From contig CAXIPT010000008.1 in the NCBI GenBank assembly GCA_964030475.1, positions 3,160,937 to 3,224,936 on the forward strand: a stretch of 64,000 nucleotides of DNA. The letters run 5' to 3'. This document shows positions 46,620 to 55,447 of this stretch, in pieces. Position 1 is the first letter of the stretch. Each line of letters starts with the position of its first letter. The stretch comes from Tethya wilhelma. Its lineage: Eukaryota > Porifera > Demospongiae > Tethyida > Tethyidae. The notes under the pieces are model-generated. The model ran no database searches and was not told where the DNA came from. It saw only the letters and a list, made by a program, of their open reading frames with translations. The position numbers and the translations under genes were made by a program.

Positions 46620-48848
46620 CAAGCATGGGTACTGGTATGGTGATTGTGACAATTTACACAGGATGCTGATTTTTATATATGGATTTACCGGAGGTATGTA
46701 CAGTATATTACCAACCTCTTTTAGCAATGATAATTATGTCAATTGCCATCTATCTCTTTTGACCAATTGGATTGGCTATAACTAAAATCATTAAACATGA
46801 AATTACTTACTACTGACTTGGACTGTTGCATAACAAGTACAGCAATTCCAGCAAGTATATCTGAAGGAACGTAGCCTCTAAAGTAGTTAAATCCATCTGA
46901 TAAAGTAGCTGAAACATCAGCAAAAGCAGATTGTTGATTGGTCTTTAGTGACATCCAGCAAAAAAGACATTGCAGCCTCCATTGCCAAGTTCTTTGTCGT
47001 TTGTGATGTACTAGTTGCCCACTGCTTGCACTTGATAATCGCCTACCACCATATGTCTCAGAAGGAAGGGTAGTTTCGTACCTCATTTTCTTAGGAGTCT
47101 TGCAGCACCATGGTAGACGACATAAACCTAACGATAGGCAAAAATGATTGAGGGCATTATAATACAGAAATGTACACAAATCAAGATGAATTGCAGCTGA
47201 ATTATCTTCATTATGATGCATTGGTTGATCTTACTATAAAATGAATTTTGGTACCTATAATTATTCTGAACCATATCAAACTAATACAATTTACCTCTCT
47301 TATGGTGAAGTCATCTTTGGTGTATTTTTGTATATAATTGAAGGCACCATCATGCAATGCATGTAGATAAATAACTAAGCTTTTATACACACAAATAATT
47401 TTCTTGGTCCTGAATTTTTTAGAAGCTAATGGATTATAGCAGTTTGCTTGTACAAACTAACATTCAGATAGGTTGTATTCCACTCAGGAAGCTAGCATGA
47501 CGATTGTGCCATTCAATACTGTGTGATATAGCATAGATTGGGAAATTTTTGTGTTCAAAATATTTCGTGATAAAATTTTCGGATATTTAAATACGTACAT
47601 ACAAAAAAATTTGAAATAGGCCATCATGTTCAAAAGTTCACCTTTAAAATTTTCGCAGATTTTAATTTTCGTAAATGCAGTGTCATATGAAAACTTTTGA
47701 ATCATGAAATTTCCTGATCTACGGCATTTGTTTATAAGCAACAAAATTCAATGTGGCTACTCGAATTCTCATCCTCACATATTTATAACATACTTGTACG
47801 TCCTATTATTCACACACGTAGAAATACATGTATTGCCATTAGATGTAGGCCATTACATGTAAGCCTTGAGATCTAGTTCAGAAGCACAATGGTGTCTATG
47901 AATAGTAGTATACACTATTAGTACTATTCTCTGCTCCAATTCCTGTTAGCTCTAGTACCAGTAGCTCAAGGGTAAGAGCATTTGACTAGGACCTGAGTCT
48001 GAAACTTAGGTCTCAAAATTTTATCCATTAAACTTTCATGCAATAACTTTCTAACAACCCACAGAGAGTAGTTGCAATATCACAAAATCACAGTACAATA
48101 CTCAAGTAGTCAATGAAAATGGGTGAATATTATGTATCACACTTTCATCAGTGTTTCAATGCATGGTTGGGGCTCCCTTGACTCGGCCTTGAGCATGCTT
48201 ACAAAACTCAAATCTTAGAAAGAAAAACTGATTAAATTTCAACACATGCATTTTGCAATAGGCTTCTGGTTTATATTACTCAAAGTTTGAAAAATAATTT
48301 AAGGATAGAAATTTCAACTAAAACAGCAAATACCACATACACTTGGACCAGAGAAACTTTTACACCATAAATGCAGAGAAACAAAATGCTATATGAATTG
48401 AATCGTGAATAAGTGTACACATACCTATCCTCAATAACAGATAGATTCCAACAGACACAGACATGACAATATTCCAAACCAAGATAGAACGAGCCAGAAG
48501 AAGAACGGAATGAGACTTATGGCAGTCTATAGACGGATCAAAGATCCACACAACTCCTATTATATCCCAAGAAAATTCCAGCACAAACAAGGCAAGTTGA
48601 ATGTACAATGGAATATAAATATTCCTTCGTGGTTCAGAATTGCTAATAGTTCCTCGTGCACTTATCATGACAACAACCACTTCCACTATGACGAGGCAGA
48701 TATGAATCCCTGTCAACACCAACAAATACACTTTAAGGAGCTTTTCATCATTACAGTGATAGCTCCTATTGTAGGTGAGAAAGATCACTCCAATGAGAAC
48801 AAACCTGAAATACAATAATTATAAGAATTATTGAAAAAGGTACTCACC
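33375..48848 (-). CDS. DAGLB: Diacylglycerol lipase, beta-like (sn-1-specific), fifteen exons
   Basis: A serine lipase of the plasma membrane that would cut the sn-1 chain from diacylglycerol to give 2-monoacylglycerol. Exons in gene order, all with GT-AG ends and matching phases: a short one ending 48848, then 48804-48425, 47127-46811, 46116-46063, 45723-45596, 45373-45241, 44254-44171, 44112-44038, 43151-43071, 41801-41674, 41611-41543, 39778-39706, 39573-39493, 39178-39009, 33537-33375. The 48804-48425 exon holds several membrane helices. The family's lipase core is present: [16 protein letters not shown], nucleophile Ser in [10 protein letters not shown], Asp in VVGNDIVPR, His in PGRIIHINH. 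The last exon ([18 protein letters not shown]) matches the family C-terminus. At least 644 residues are visible, near the usual beta-form length; the ATG exon was not found. The acceptor of exon 39573-39493 is weak. Confidence 0.88.
34118..34726. mobile_element. TTAA-type MITE in the last lipase intron
   Basis: Same family as 194-827: left end (TC)AAGGTTATGGGCTAG and GTTTGCTCATGAATA, right end TAGCCTGTAACCTTAA. The left TTAA is mutated to TCAA. It shares GTTATTTTAG and GCGGAAGCAGA blocks with the first copy. Confidence 0.6.
36754..37307 (-). pseudogene. Duplicate lipase exons inside copy 1
   Basis: 36923-36754 repeats the lipase exon at 39178-39009, including the PGRIIHINH catalytic His segment. 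37307-37237 repeats the exon at 39573-39493 but is cut at its 5' end by the n. If the duplication were real it would put an extra, incomplete exon pair in the transcript. An assembly origin is more likely. Confidence 0.75.
36938..37148. mobile_element. CCGTATAGCGGG-type MITE
   Basis: TACTGTATAGTGGGAAA at the left, TTTCCAGCTATACGGTA at the right; 211 bp; the interior is built of ACGAAAATTTTC-like words in both directions. Lies in a lipase intron and has an allelic-looking partner at 39193-39403. Confidence 0.75.
37309..39563. repeat. Tandem duplicate block, copy 2
   Basis: Second copy of 35058-37307, starting at the base after the n and running on without a break into unique lipase-gene sequence (ATATTGTACG). 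This copy has the complete lipase exons 39178-39009 and 39573-39493. Confidence 0.9.
39193..39403. mobile_element. CCGTATAGCGGG-type MITE
   Basis: Partner of 36938-37148 in the duplicated block; TACTGTATAGTGGGAAA to TTCCAGCTATACTGTA. Further diverged relatives without clear left ends lie near 39831-39997 and 40597-40790. Confidence 0.75.
42461..42680. mobile_element. CCGTATAGC-type MITE, TGACGG-rich variant
   Basis: TATGTATAGCCGGAAATATT at the left and TTTCCGGCTATACGGTA at the right. The interior uses GTCAAAATTTGACGG words in place of the ACGAAAATTTTC words of other members. Lies in a lipase intron. Confidence 0.7.
43407..43742. mobile_element. hAT-type MITE
   Basis: CAGTGGCGGATCTAGGA at the left and AAATCCGCCACTG at the right, flanked on both sides by GTATA. 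CAGNG-type ends are typical of hAT transposons. A 336-bp element with GGGGGGATC words inside, in the lipase intron between 43151 and 44038. Confidence 0.75.
44465..45043. mobile_element. MITE with AGCCTCGTACCCAGGCTC ends
   Basis: AGCCTTGTACCCAGGCTC at the left is the inverse of GAGCCTGGGTACGAGGCT at the right. It is 579 bp, in a lipase intron. A solitary end of the same family is at about 12084-12112 (AGCCTCGTGCCCAGGCTCCC). Confidence 0.75.
45879..45922 (+). repeat. Short tandem duplication
   Basis: AACCAACTGGGCAGGAAATTAT occurs twice in direct succession inside a lipase intron; a recent local duplication. Confidence 0.7.
46363..46545. mobile_element. CCGTATAGCGGG-type MITE, GTTTAACTTT variant
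   Basis: Left end TTACAGCGGGGAAGTTTCG, right end AACTTTCCCGCTATACGGTA. The interior has TTTAACTTTTGTGGATGAGC, as in 56867-57058. Lies in a lipase intron, just before a (TA)n tract at about 46586-46612. Confidence 0.7.
47531..47728. mobile_element. CCGTATAG-related MITE, degenerate ends
   Basis: ATTGGGAAATTTTTGTG at the left and AAATTTCCTGATCTACGGC at the right, with ATTTTCG words inside. Lies in a lipase intron. Confidence 0.5.
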
Positions 48849-51105
48849 ACAAGACTAATTTTGGTTTGATTTTGAATCTCAATAATCAGTACGTACAATT
48901 AAACGGATTGGTTATTATATAAAATGTAATGTATGTGTGAAGCAAAATCACTGTAATTAATGTCAAAATTAATATTAATTTAATATCGAATTAATATCGA
49001 AAGTCCTTCTGTACATGCCTGAATAGGCTAGCCAATCAACTATATTTTCTGGATCTAGATTGCAGAAAACTGGGCTCTACAAATGGTGGCACTAAAATGG
49101 CATAGTTTAAGCTTGAAACATGTGACTCCAAAATTTAATGTCATGACCAGGTTATAAGCAAGCAAGCAATCAAGCAATTGGGGTCTAGGCAATGCCTATT
49201 AATCTAGATACATTTTGTGTTTGTTATCTTTATTCACAGGGGGTAGCTGGCACAAATCTCATATTAAATACTGATTTTGAATAAATGCCACATTCTGGAA
49301 TTTCTTACACCACATGACCATAAAACTGGTGTAAACTTAAGTAATTATTCAGTGTCATGATTGTCATAAGCAAGCACATGAAGGGGTCTATGCAAAATAT
49401 GTAAATTGCTTGCAAGTATAGAGATCTAGAGTTGATTTGTGCTACATATCATTTGCCTGTGCAGGGCACATGCCATATGCCCTGCACAGGCAAGTCGCGA
49501 TATCGATGCAGAGGATTATGGTAGTCATTTTTTCTGTATGTTTGTCCCATAAAGTTTTCTATTCAAAATATTATGGTTACCGGGATTTGAGGTCTTAGAC
49601 TCTTTATGCTTCTTGAAGTGCTCAGCTTCCAGGCCATTTCTATTGATCTAGATATAATCTGTGTTTGTTATCTCCAATACATACTCATTGAAGCCGTTAT
49701 TATTTGTCAGTAGTGTTTGGTAAGACAGGGGTTGGCCTGCTTGCATTATCACGTATGGATTACTCTGTAAATAAGTTGCTCTTAAACAACAGATCTAGAT
49801 GCTAAAAATCAATGTGGCACTATACCAGCTGTTTCCAGCTCACTTATCTTTGATGAGAGGGTTATAGTAAATTGTATTTCCTGTAGTCTTGTTTGCAGCA
49901 ACATACACTTGTAATCTCCTCATAGTCAATACATAACACTTCAATGCAAGTACCTATTATTTTACATCATAAGCCTATGCAGGTTCAACTGCATTGTATA
50001 TTATTGTTGGAATATATTATTGTCCAGAAATGACCTCAACCAGCACACAATCTTAGTCTTACAAGCCATTCCTAGTTGCTAGAGTAGTTTCTGAACAAAT
50101 TTTAGTAGATGTTCTAGGAGCAGCTGGCTATTTGGGTTATTGTGAAAACAAACTCCGTGGACTACTCCGCAAAGTAGCCTATTTCCCATTCACGTGACTG
50201 CTTTACAATCCTTGTACGCTTTTGTAAGAAACAGTAATTGTATATAACTTATTTGAAGTACTAAGATACTTTTCTCGGCCAAGTAGGCTTCAAATTTTCT
50301 AATTAGTAGATGGTAAGTTTTCAAAACAGTTCAGAATATGTTGGCAACCGCCTCAAACTTTTTCCTATCAACTGAATCTATAATACCAGATCTGCTGTTC
50401 AGAAGTTAACAGTGGTCATAGCAGAGAAGTTAGCTAACACTATTAGTACAACGTCAGAATTACTCCCAAAATTGCCCTGCTCTACCTGCAACAGGCAGGT
50501 TAATTAAGTGGAAAAGAAGCTCAGATACTGCAGAAGCTGGTATATAATGCATTATACCAATACATTAGTTTGCCAGGCCATTACTTGAGTAAATTGTAAT
50601 ACCATGTAACAGCAATATAGTCAAACAGCTCAAAAATTAAACGACGGTGGGAAGTTTGAAATTATGATTGTTTCAGTACATACAGATTATATATATAATT
50701 AGCAGAAAGGACTGGAGTTTATTTATTGCCTGGGATTGTATTGCTCAGCTGCTGCTCCCTCATTTTGGTAAATCATAGAAATCATAACACTTCCATGCAG
50801 GGTTTTCTTGGCAATATTATTGGTCCCCCACCTATTTCCAATTGACACAAGCAATTGTTATACCGTAAACAAGGAAATATTGGCATTAATTTAATTTGGC
50901 GATTTGGTTTGGCTGCCCCCACAAAATATTGGCTGAACATCATTAATAATAGAGAAATAATATCAAAATTATAATGCCCTCACTACAATTTATTATAGCC
51001 AGTGAGACTAAATTCAAAGGATTAATTAAGGTAAGGCGGAGCAATTTCAAATTGTTGGCTTATTGTTTACAGCAAAGCTTCGAAGGTCTGCCATACAGCA
51101 GCCAG
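48849..51105. other. Lipase 5' region, start exon not found
   Basis: The lipase start exon should lie here. Upstream of the donor at 48848 only about 13 codons are open before an in-frame TGA, so another exon is needed. I found none. A half copy of a CCGTATAG-type MITE is at about 50862-50935. Related AT-rich segments with TCTAGATATAATCTGTGTTTG words occur near 49195-49230 and 49645-49680. Confidence 0.4.
49453..49493. repeat. 16-bp perfect hairpin
   Basis: TTGCCTGTGCAGGGCA and its exact reverse complement at 49478-49493 with a 9-base loop. GC-rich in an AT-rich intron or upstream region. No run of T follows, and no function is known. Confidence 0.7.
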
Positions 51106-51356
51106 GTAGCTTTGTAAACCAGGCCCTCCCTGCTATGCTTATAGAGCTTTTGCAATTACGTAAAATGAGTCACTTCCGTATGGCAAAAATGTACAGAGCA
51201 ATATGGAGAAACAGGCAGCTGTCATTTACTTCTGTATGGCAAAAATAACTATTTCGAGTATCACTTCAAAATGCTTCGCTTTTGATGATGTCAATTGCAA
51301 GAGCTCTATTGCTAAGCATACCATAAGCATAGCAGGGAAGGCCCGGTTTACGAGGC
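51106..51356. mobile_element. MITE with GTAAACC-GGCC ends
   Basis: TAGCTTTGTAAACCAGGCCC at the left is the inverse of GGCCCGGTTTACGAGGCT at the right, and the match continues through CCTGCTATGCTTA. Related end sequence (GCAGGGAAGGCCTGC) appears at about 45135-45162. Confidence 0.7.
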
Positions 51357-51848
51357 TGGCAGCCGGGAGGATGCAAAACGAAATAGTCTCAGACCATTCA
51401 TTGATACCTTTTGTGTAACTAGTCATTTTTTATCACATTTCCCTATTTTCTGCATAGTATATAACTGCTATAGTTTTGTGTTAGATTTGAAGTTTGATAT
51501 TGTGAGATGCGATCATTTCGAATGTGGAAAGCAGCTGCTTGAAGAGTTAAAATTCACACACCAACAGAAATGTACTCTACAAGATCATAAGATACTGTGT
51601 AGCTGACGTTTGATGCCAACTGCTTGCAGCTGTCAAAAACATAATAATTTTCAATTATTAATTTTACCATATCATCCTCATTGCGACAGACCCAACATAA
51701 GGAAACACAAAGTCATCACTTCCAATCCTCCACTTACGACCAAACGCTTGCAAGGCTGGCATCTTTACTCTGTCATTACCTGTTTACAGTTTCGGAGATC
51801 CTATAATGACTTGCAGCTGCATGGCAACCAGCCTAATTGGGGCGCCGG

Positions 51849-51859
51849 GCGCATGCGCA
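51849..51859. promoter_or_regulatory. NRF-1-like palindrome in the BUD13 promoter
   Basis: GCGCATGCGCA, an exact match to the nuclear respiratory factor 1 core, 47 bases before the BUD13 ATG in the only GC-rich spot nearby. Such sites near start codons are common in animal housekeeping promoters. There is no TATA box. Confidence 0.55.
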
Positions 51860-51905
51860 TTTGAGGCTTAGAGGGGTGGAGTTTGATGTGCAACATAAAG
51901 AAATA

Positions 51906-54525
51906 ATGTCTTCGAAAAAGAAGTACTTGAAAAGGTATCTTAATCGTAAAGATAAAAATGTGCCCGAGAAGAAAAGAAAAACAAATTTGGCAATTCACGA
52001 CGATGATATTCACTGGAGCTCAATTAAGGTTGTGTCTGAAGACAGTGAATTAGAAGATGACGCGGATGCTGCACCTGTAGTGGCTTCTTTCAAGGATGAA
52101 AGTGTTAGAAAGTGGATGCCTGTTGAAAAAGCTAAAGACGATGTTTCTGAAGCAAAGATACCTAAGACCTCAAAAGAAGCTATCTGTAATGATAACTCAT
52201 CATCTGAATCAGATTTAGATCCCATAAGGACAAGATCTAAAGATTACAGTAGGCAATTTGATTTACCTTCTCAAAGCTCTCATTCTGATAACAATTCAGA
52301 TTTAAGCCCACCTAGAAGTAGAAAAGAGTTGAGCCCAAGAAGAAAAAAACATACTGTTTCAGAAAGACAACCCAAGATTGTTTGTAGGGGAAAACACCAT
52401 CAGCACAAAAAAACCAGAAGTCAGTCTCCATTGTTGAAACAATCACGTCACGATTCTGCAAGTCCGCCCAGAATATCTAATCTTCCTAGTACAGAATTAT
52501 CACGCAGTAAAGAAGGAAAAGATTCTACTCAAGGATCAGTGTTAAGGGAAACAGCATCTAAATCCAGCAAAGAACAATTTGGTAGATATGCTGAAACAAT
52601 CTATCGAGACAAACATGGAAAGAAGATCGATTTAAAGCTGGAAAAAATCAGGAGAAGGGAAGAAGAGAGAAAGAAAGAAGATGCTAATGAAGAATTTATG
52701 AAATGGGGAAGAGGGTAAGTCACAGTTTTGTTGCGAGAGTACATACCCTGATTATGTACTCTTGGTAGCTGTTAAGCTTGTCTATCTCCATCTACCTCCA
52801 CCTACACATTTGTGCAAAGTGTTATAGTTACAAGGGGTGGTAACTGCCATTCACTCTGTACTTGCACCCGTGACAACAGGGCCAAAGTCAGTAAAGATCA
52901 TCACCGTTGATGTCATAGCGATGAGTCAAGGGTGAAATTTCACTATTCGGTCAACAGTCAAAATCGAATTTTATAGTGGTCAAAATGGAAATTTGGACGG
53001 TCAAGATCTTGACCATGGTTGCAGATGCAAGTAGTAAGTGACTAACGGTTGCCACTCCTTGAGTCACTGACATCTGAGACTTATGTCAGTGCTTAGCTTC
53101 CAGACCATGGCTATCATGATACCTAAACAATGTATTGACACAGGTTAGGTAGAATTTTACTATGTAGTAGGGACTAAAGTCCATCTAATTTGAGAATGCC
53201 ATCAGAAGTGAAATAATGAGATTCATGCCATACTTTTCCTTTGGGACAAAATAGCTAACTTTTGACTGGTAAGGTGTAAGAAGCTGAAAAAGCAATTAAA
53301 AGAATGGGGAGAACGAATGCTTCCCACTGGTGCTTGAAATTTTGAAATCGGTTGGATAATAAGAAAGTTCTTTTCTACCGGCATTCTAAAACCAGATAGA
53401 CTTTAGTGTAGTGTGATCATGTTACCTTTGTTGAACCCATATAAAAAATTATATAAAGTATAGTAAAAATTTCATAAAAATTAACAGTGTAGGAATGGGG
53501 AGTGTGGTATAAAGTAAAGAAACAAGGCATGCATGTCGCAATTTCGACACATGACTACTTCATTTTCATTTTTGATTCCTCATACATCCTGTCATATGAA
53601 ATAAATATTGATATGCTACAAACAATGTTGTACATGCCTGGATAAAATAATGGTTTGAATTCATAGATCATGCATGCCAATCAATATGCTGCAGAGTGTG
53701 CCACCTTATGGTCTGAATACCGACAGGGAGTGCCAGTGGATTAATTGAGGTGTGGAACTTAAACTGTTAGCTTGCTAAGTGTGGCAAAGTATATAAGCAG
53801 GCAATCTAGGCCTTGTTTCCTTACTTTTTACCGCACTGCCCATTCCTACACTGTTAATTTTTATGAATTTTTTTACTATACTTGGTCATTCACTTCTTTC
53901 AACACTAAAGTGTGGAGACTATATCAGGGACTTAGTAAGTCCTTGCAAAAAGTTTGAGTACCACTATGGTATATTATGAGCACCTTGTAAGTTTCTCTTT
54001 TGCTAGTTTAATCATAGAATTTCATAACTTAATTCACCTATTGGAGCACTACAAACATGGAATGAATTTGTTTACCCACCATTTTGATTCAGACTTGTAC
54101 AGACAAAGAGTGCCCATGAAAAGATAACAGAGGAGATGTATGAAATGTCCAAACCTCTTGCCCGTTACGCTGATGATGAGGACTTGGAGAAGATGTTAAA
54201 GGAGCGGGAGAGGGAAGGGGACCCTATGCTAGCTTTCTTGAAGAAGAAATCCGATTTGAAGCAAAAGCAACTTGGAAAAGTAAAGACCTGTAAGTTTGCT
54301 CAACAGTAGTGTGTGTACACCATGTCTGTATCTTTTGGTCTACTCTTTGTAGTGAAGCCAACTTATCAGGGGTCTGTGCCTCCCAATCGATTTGATATCA
54401 AACCAGGCTATAGATGGGATGGTGTCAACCGTTCAAATGGTTTTGAAAAGACTTGGTTTCAACGACAATCAAATCAGAGAGCAACTGCTGATGAAGCATA
54501 CAAGTGGAGTGTTGAAGACATGTAA
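51906..54525 (+). CDS. BUD13: BUD13 homolog, pre-mRNA retention and splicing complex
   Basis: Three exons: 51906-52714, 54093-54289 and 54353-54525, joined by GTAAGT donors and TTCAG/TTGTAG acceptors in phase, giving 392 residues. Known family role: subunit of the RES complex, which acts in the nucleus on the activated spliceosome and in mRNA retention. The N-terminus [15 protein letters not shown] and DDDIHWSSI are the family start. A Ser/Arg/Lys-rich middle follows, shorter than in vertebrates. The conserved C-terminal half has [57 protein letters not shown] and the closing AYKWSVEDM. The ATG sits after a short leader with an NRF-1-like site. The MITE at 53455-53885 lies in intron 1. Confidence 0.95.
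53455..53885. mobile_element. MITE with AGTATAGTAAAAATTTC ends in BUD13 intron 1
   Basis: AGTATAGTAAAAATTTCATA and its near inverse at the right (ATGAATTTTTTTACTATACT) form arms of about 75 bp that include ACAGTGTAGGAATGGG. A partial copy is at about 17305-17410. Confidence 0.75.
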
Positions 54526-55447
54526 TATTTGCAACACTTGTAACAATTAAGTAACTTGTGCTTAATTATTATTCTGTTTAGTACAGCATTACAGTATTGC
54601 TAATGCATTGATAATGCTACTGTAGGAACTGTGTAGTGTAGGATGGAAAGCTTTGGTTCATTTAAGGCTCAACACAACATTGTCAAATGTCTATGCTAAT
54701 GGTTATACTCACACACTAAAAAAATCACAATGTCCTGATCATGATTCCAATTAAGTCTGAGTATAATACAGCCTACTTAGCTTTTCAGCCTTTTACGTTC
54801 ATACCATCTACACTTGCCTTGTCCATGCCAATTATTGCAACATCAATATTTTTTTTAAACAACCCTGTCAATCAAATCAATTCAAGTAGCAATCAATCAC
54901 TAGAGTTGTAGCTGCATTACATGATTGTACATTGTTGAGCCTTAATTTACATGTGCATGCAAATACATAATATTTGTACAGAATTTGAAGTGCATGCATA
55001 CTTAATTGTGTGATTGTACATGATTGTGCAGTCTCTAAAATTAATAATTAAGCAAATAATTAATATAATAATTGTAGCCCCATTCATACAGTATACTTTG
55101 GTTTATGAAAATTTATTGCCATGTACTTTCACTACAATTAATTGGTAGCTCGTTTCAAAAGCTTACATTTAGCCTTATAGTTTTTCTCTAACAGTTAATG
55201 ATAGACAAAATTAATTGTTGTAGAACTAATACACTATCGTATAACAATAACTTAATAATTATTATGTAATTATTATGGTGAATCAGAGTACATGTAATGG
55301 TTGTTTTATTGTGTATATTATAATAAACATACCCCAAAAAAGTTAATTTAAACACTGTAAATCTCAAGGGTGGAGATTCATTCATCCTACAAAAGAAAGA
55401 CTTGGTGCAACTACGTACTGTACTGCTTAATTCATCCTACAAAAGAA
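54526..55447. other. Intergenic between convergent BUD13 and ABITRAM
   Basis: AT-rich, with AATTATTAATATAATAATT-type low complexity around 55035-55075 and 55245-55280. It must hold both 3' UTRs and poly-A sites (AATAAA-like words occur on both strands). No further gene. Confidence 0.5.

Noticed and set aside
47953..48020. tRNA-like stretch (GTAGCTCAAGGGTAAGAGC, a D-arm lookalike)
   Set aside because: It has a good D-arm and A box, but no B box of the GGTTCGANTCC type follows and no acceptor stem pairs. At most a fragment of a tRNA or SINE.
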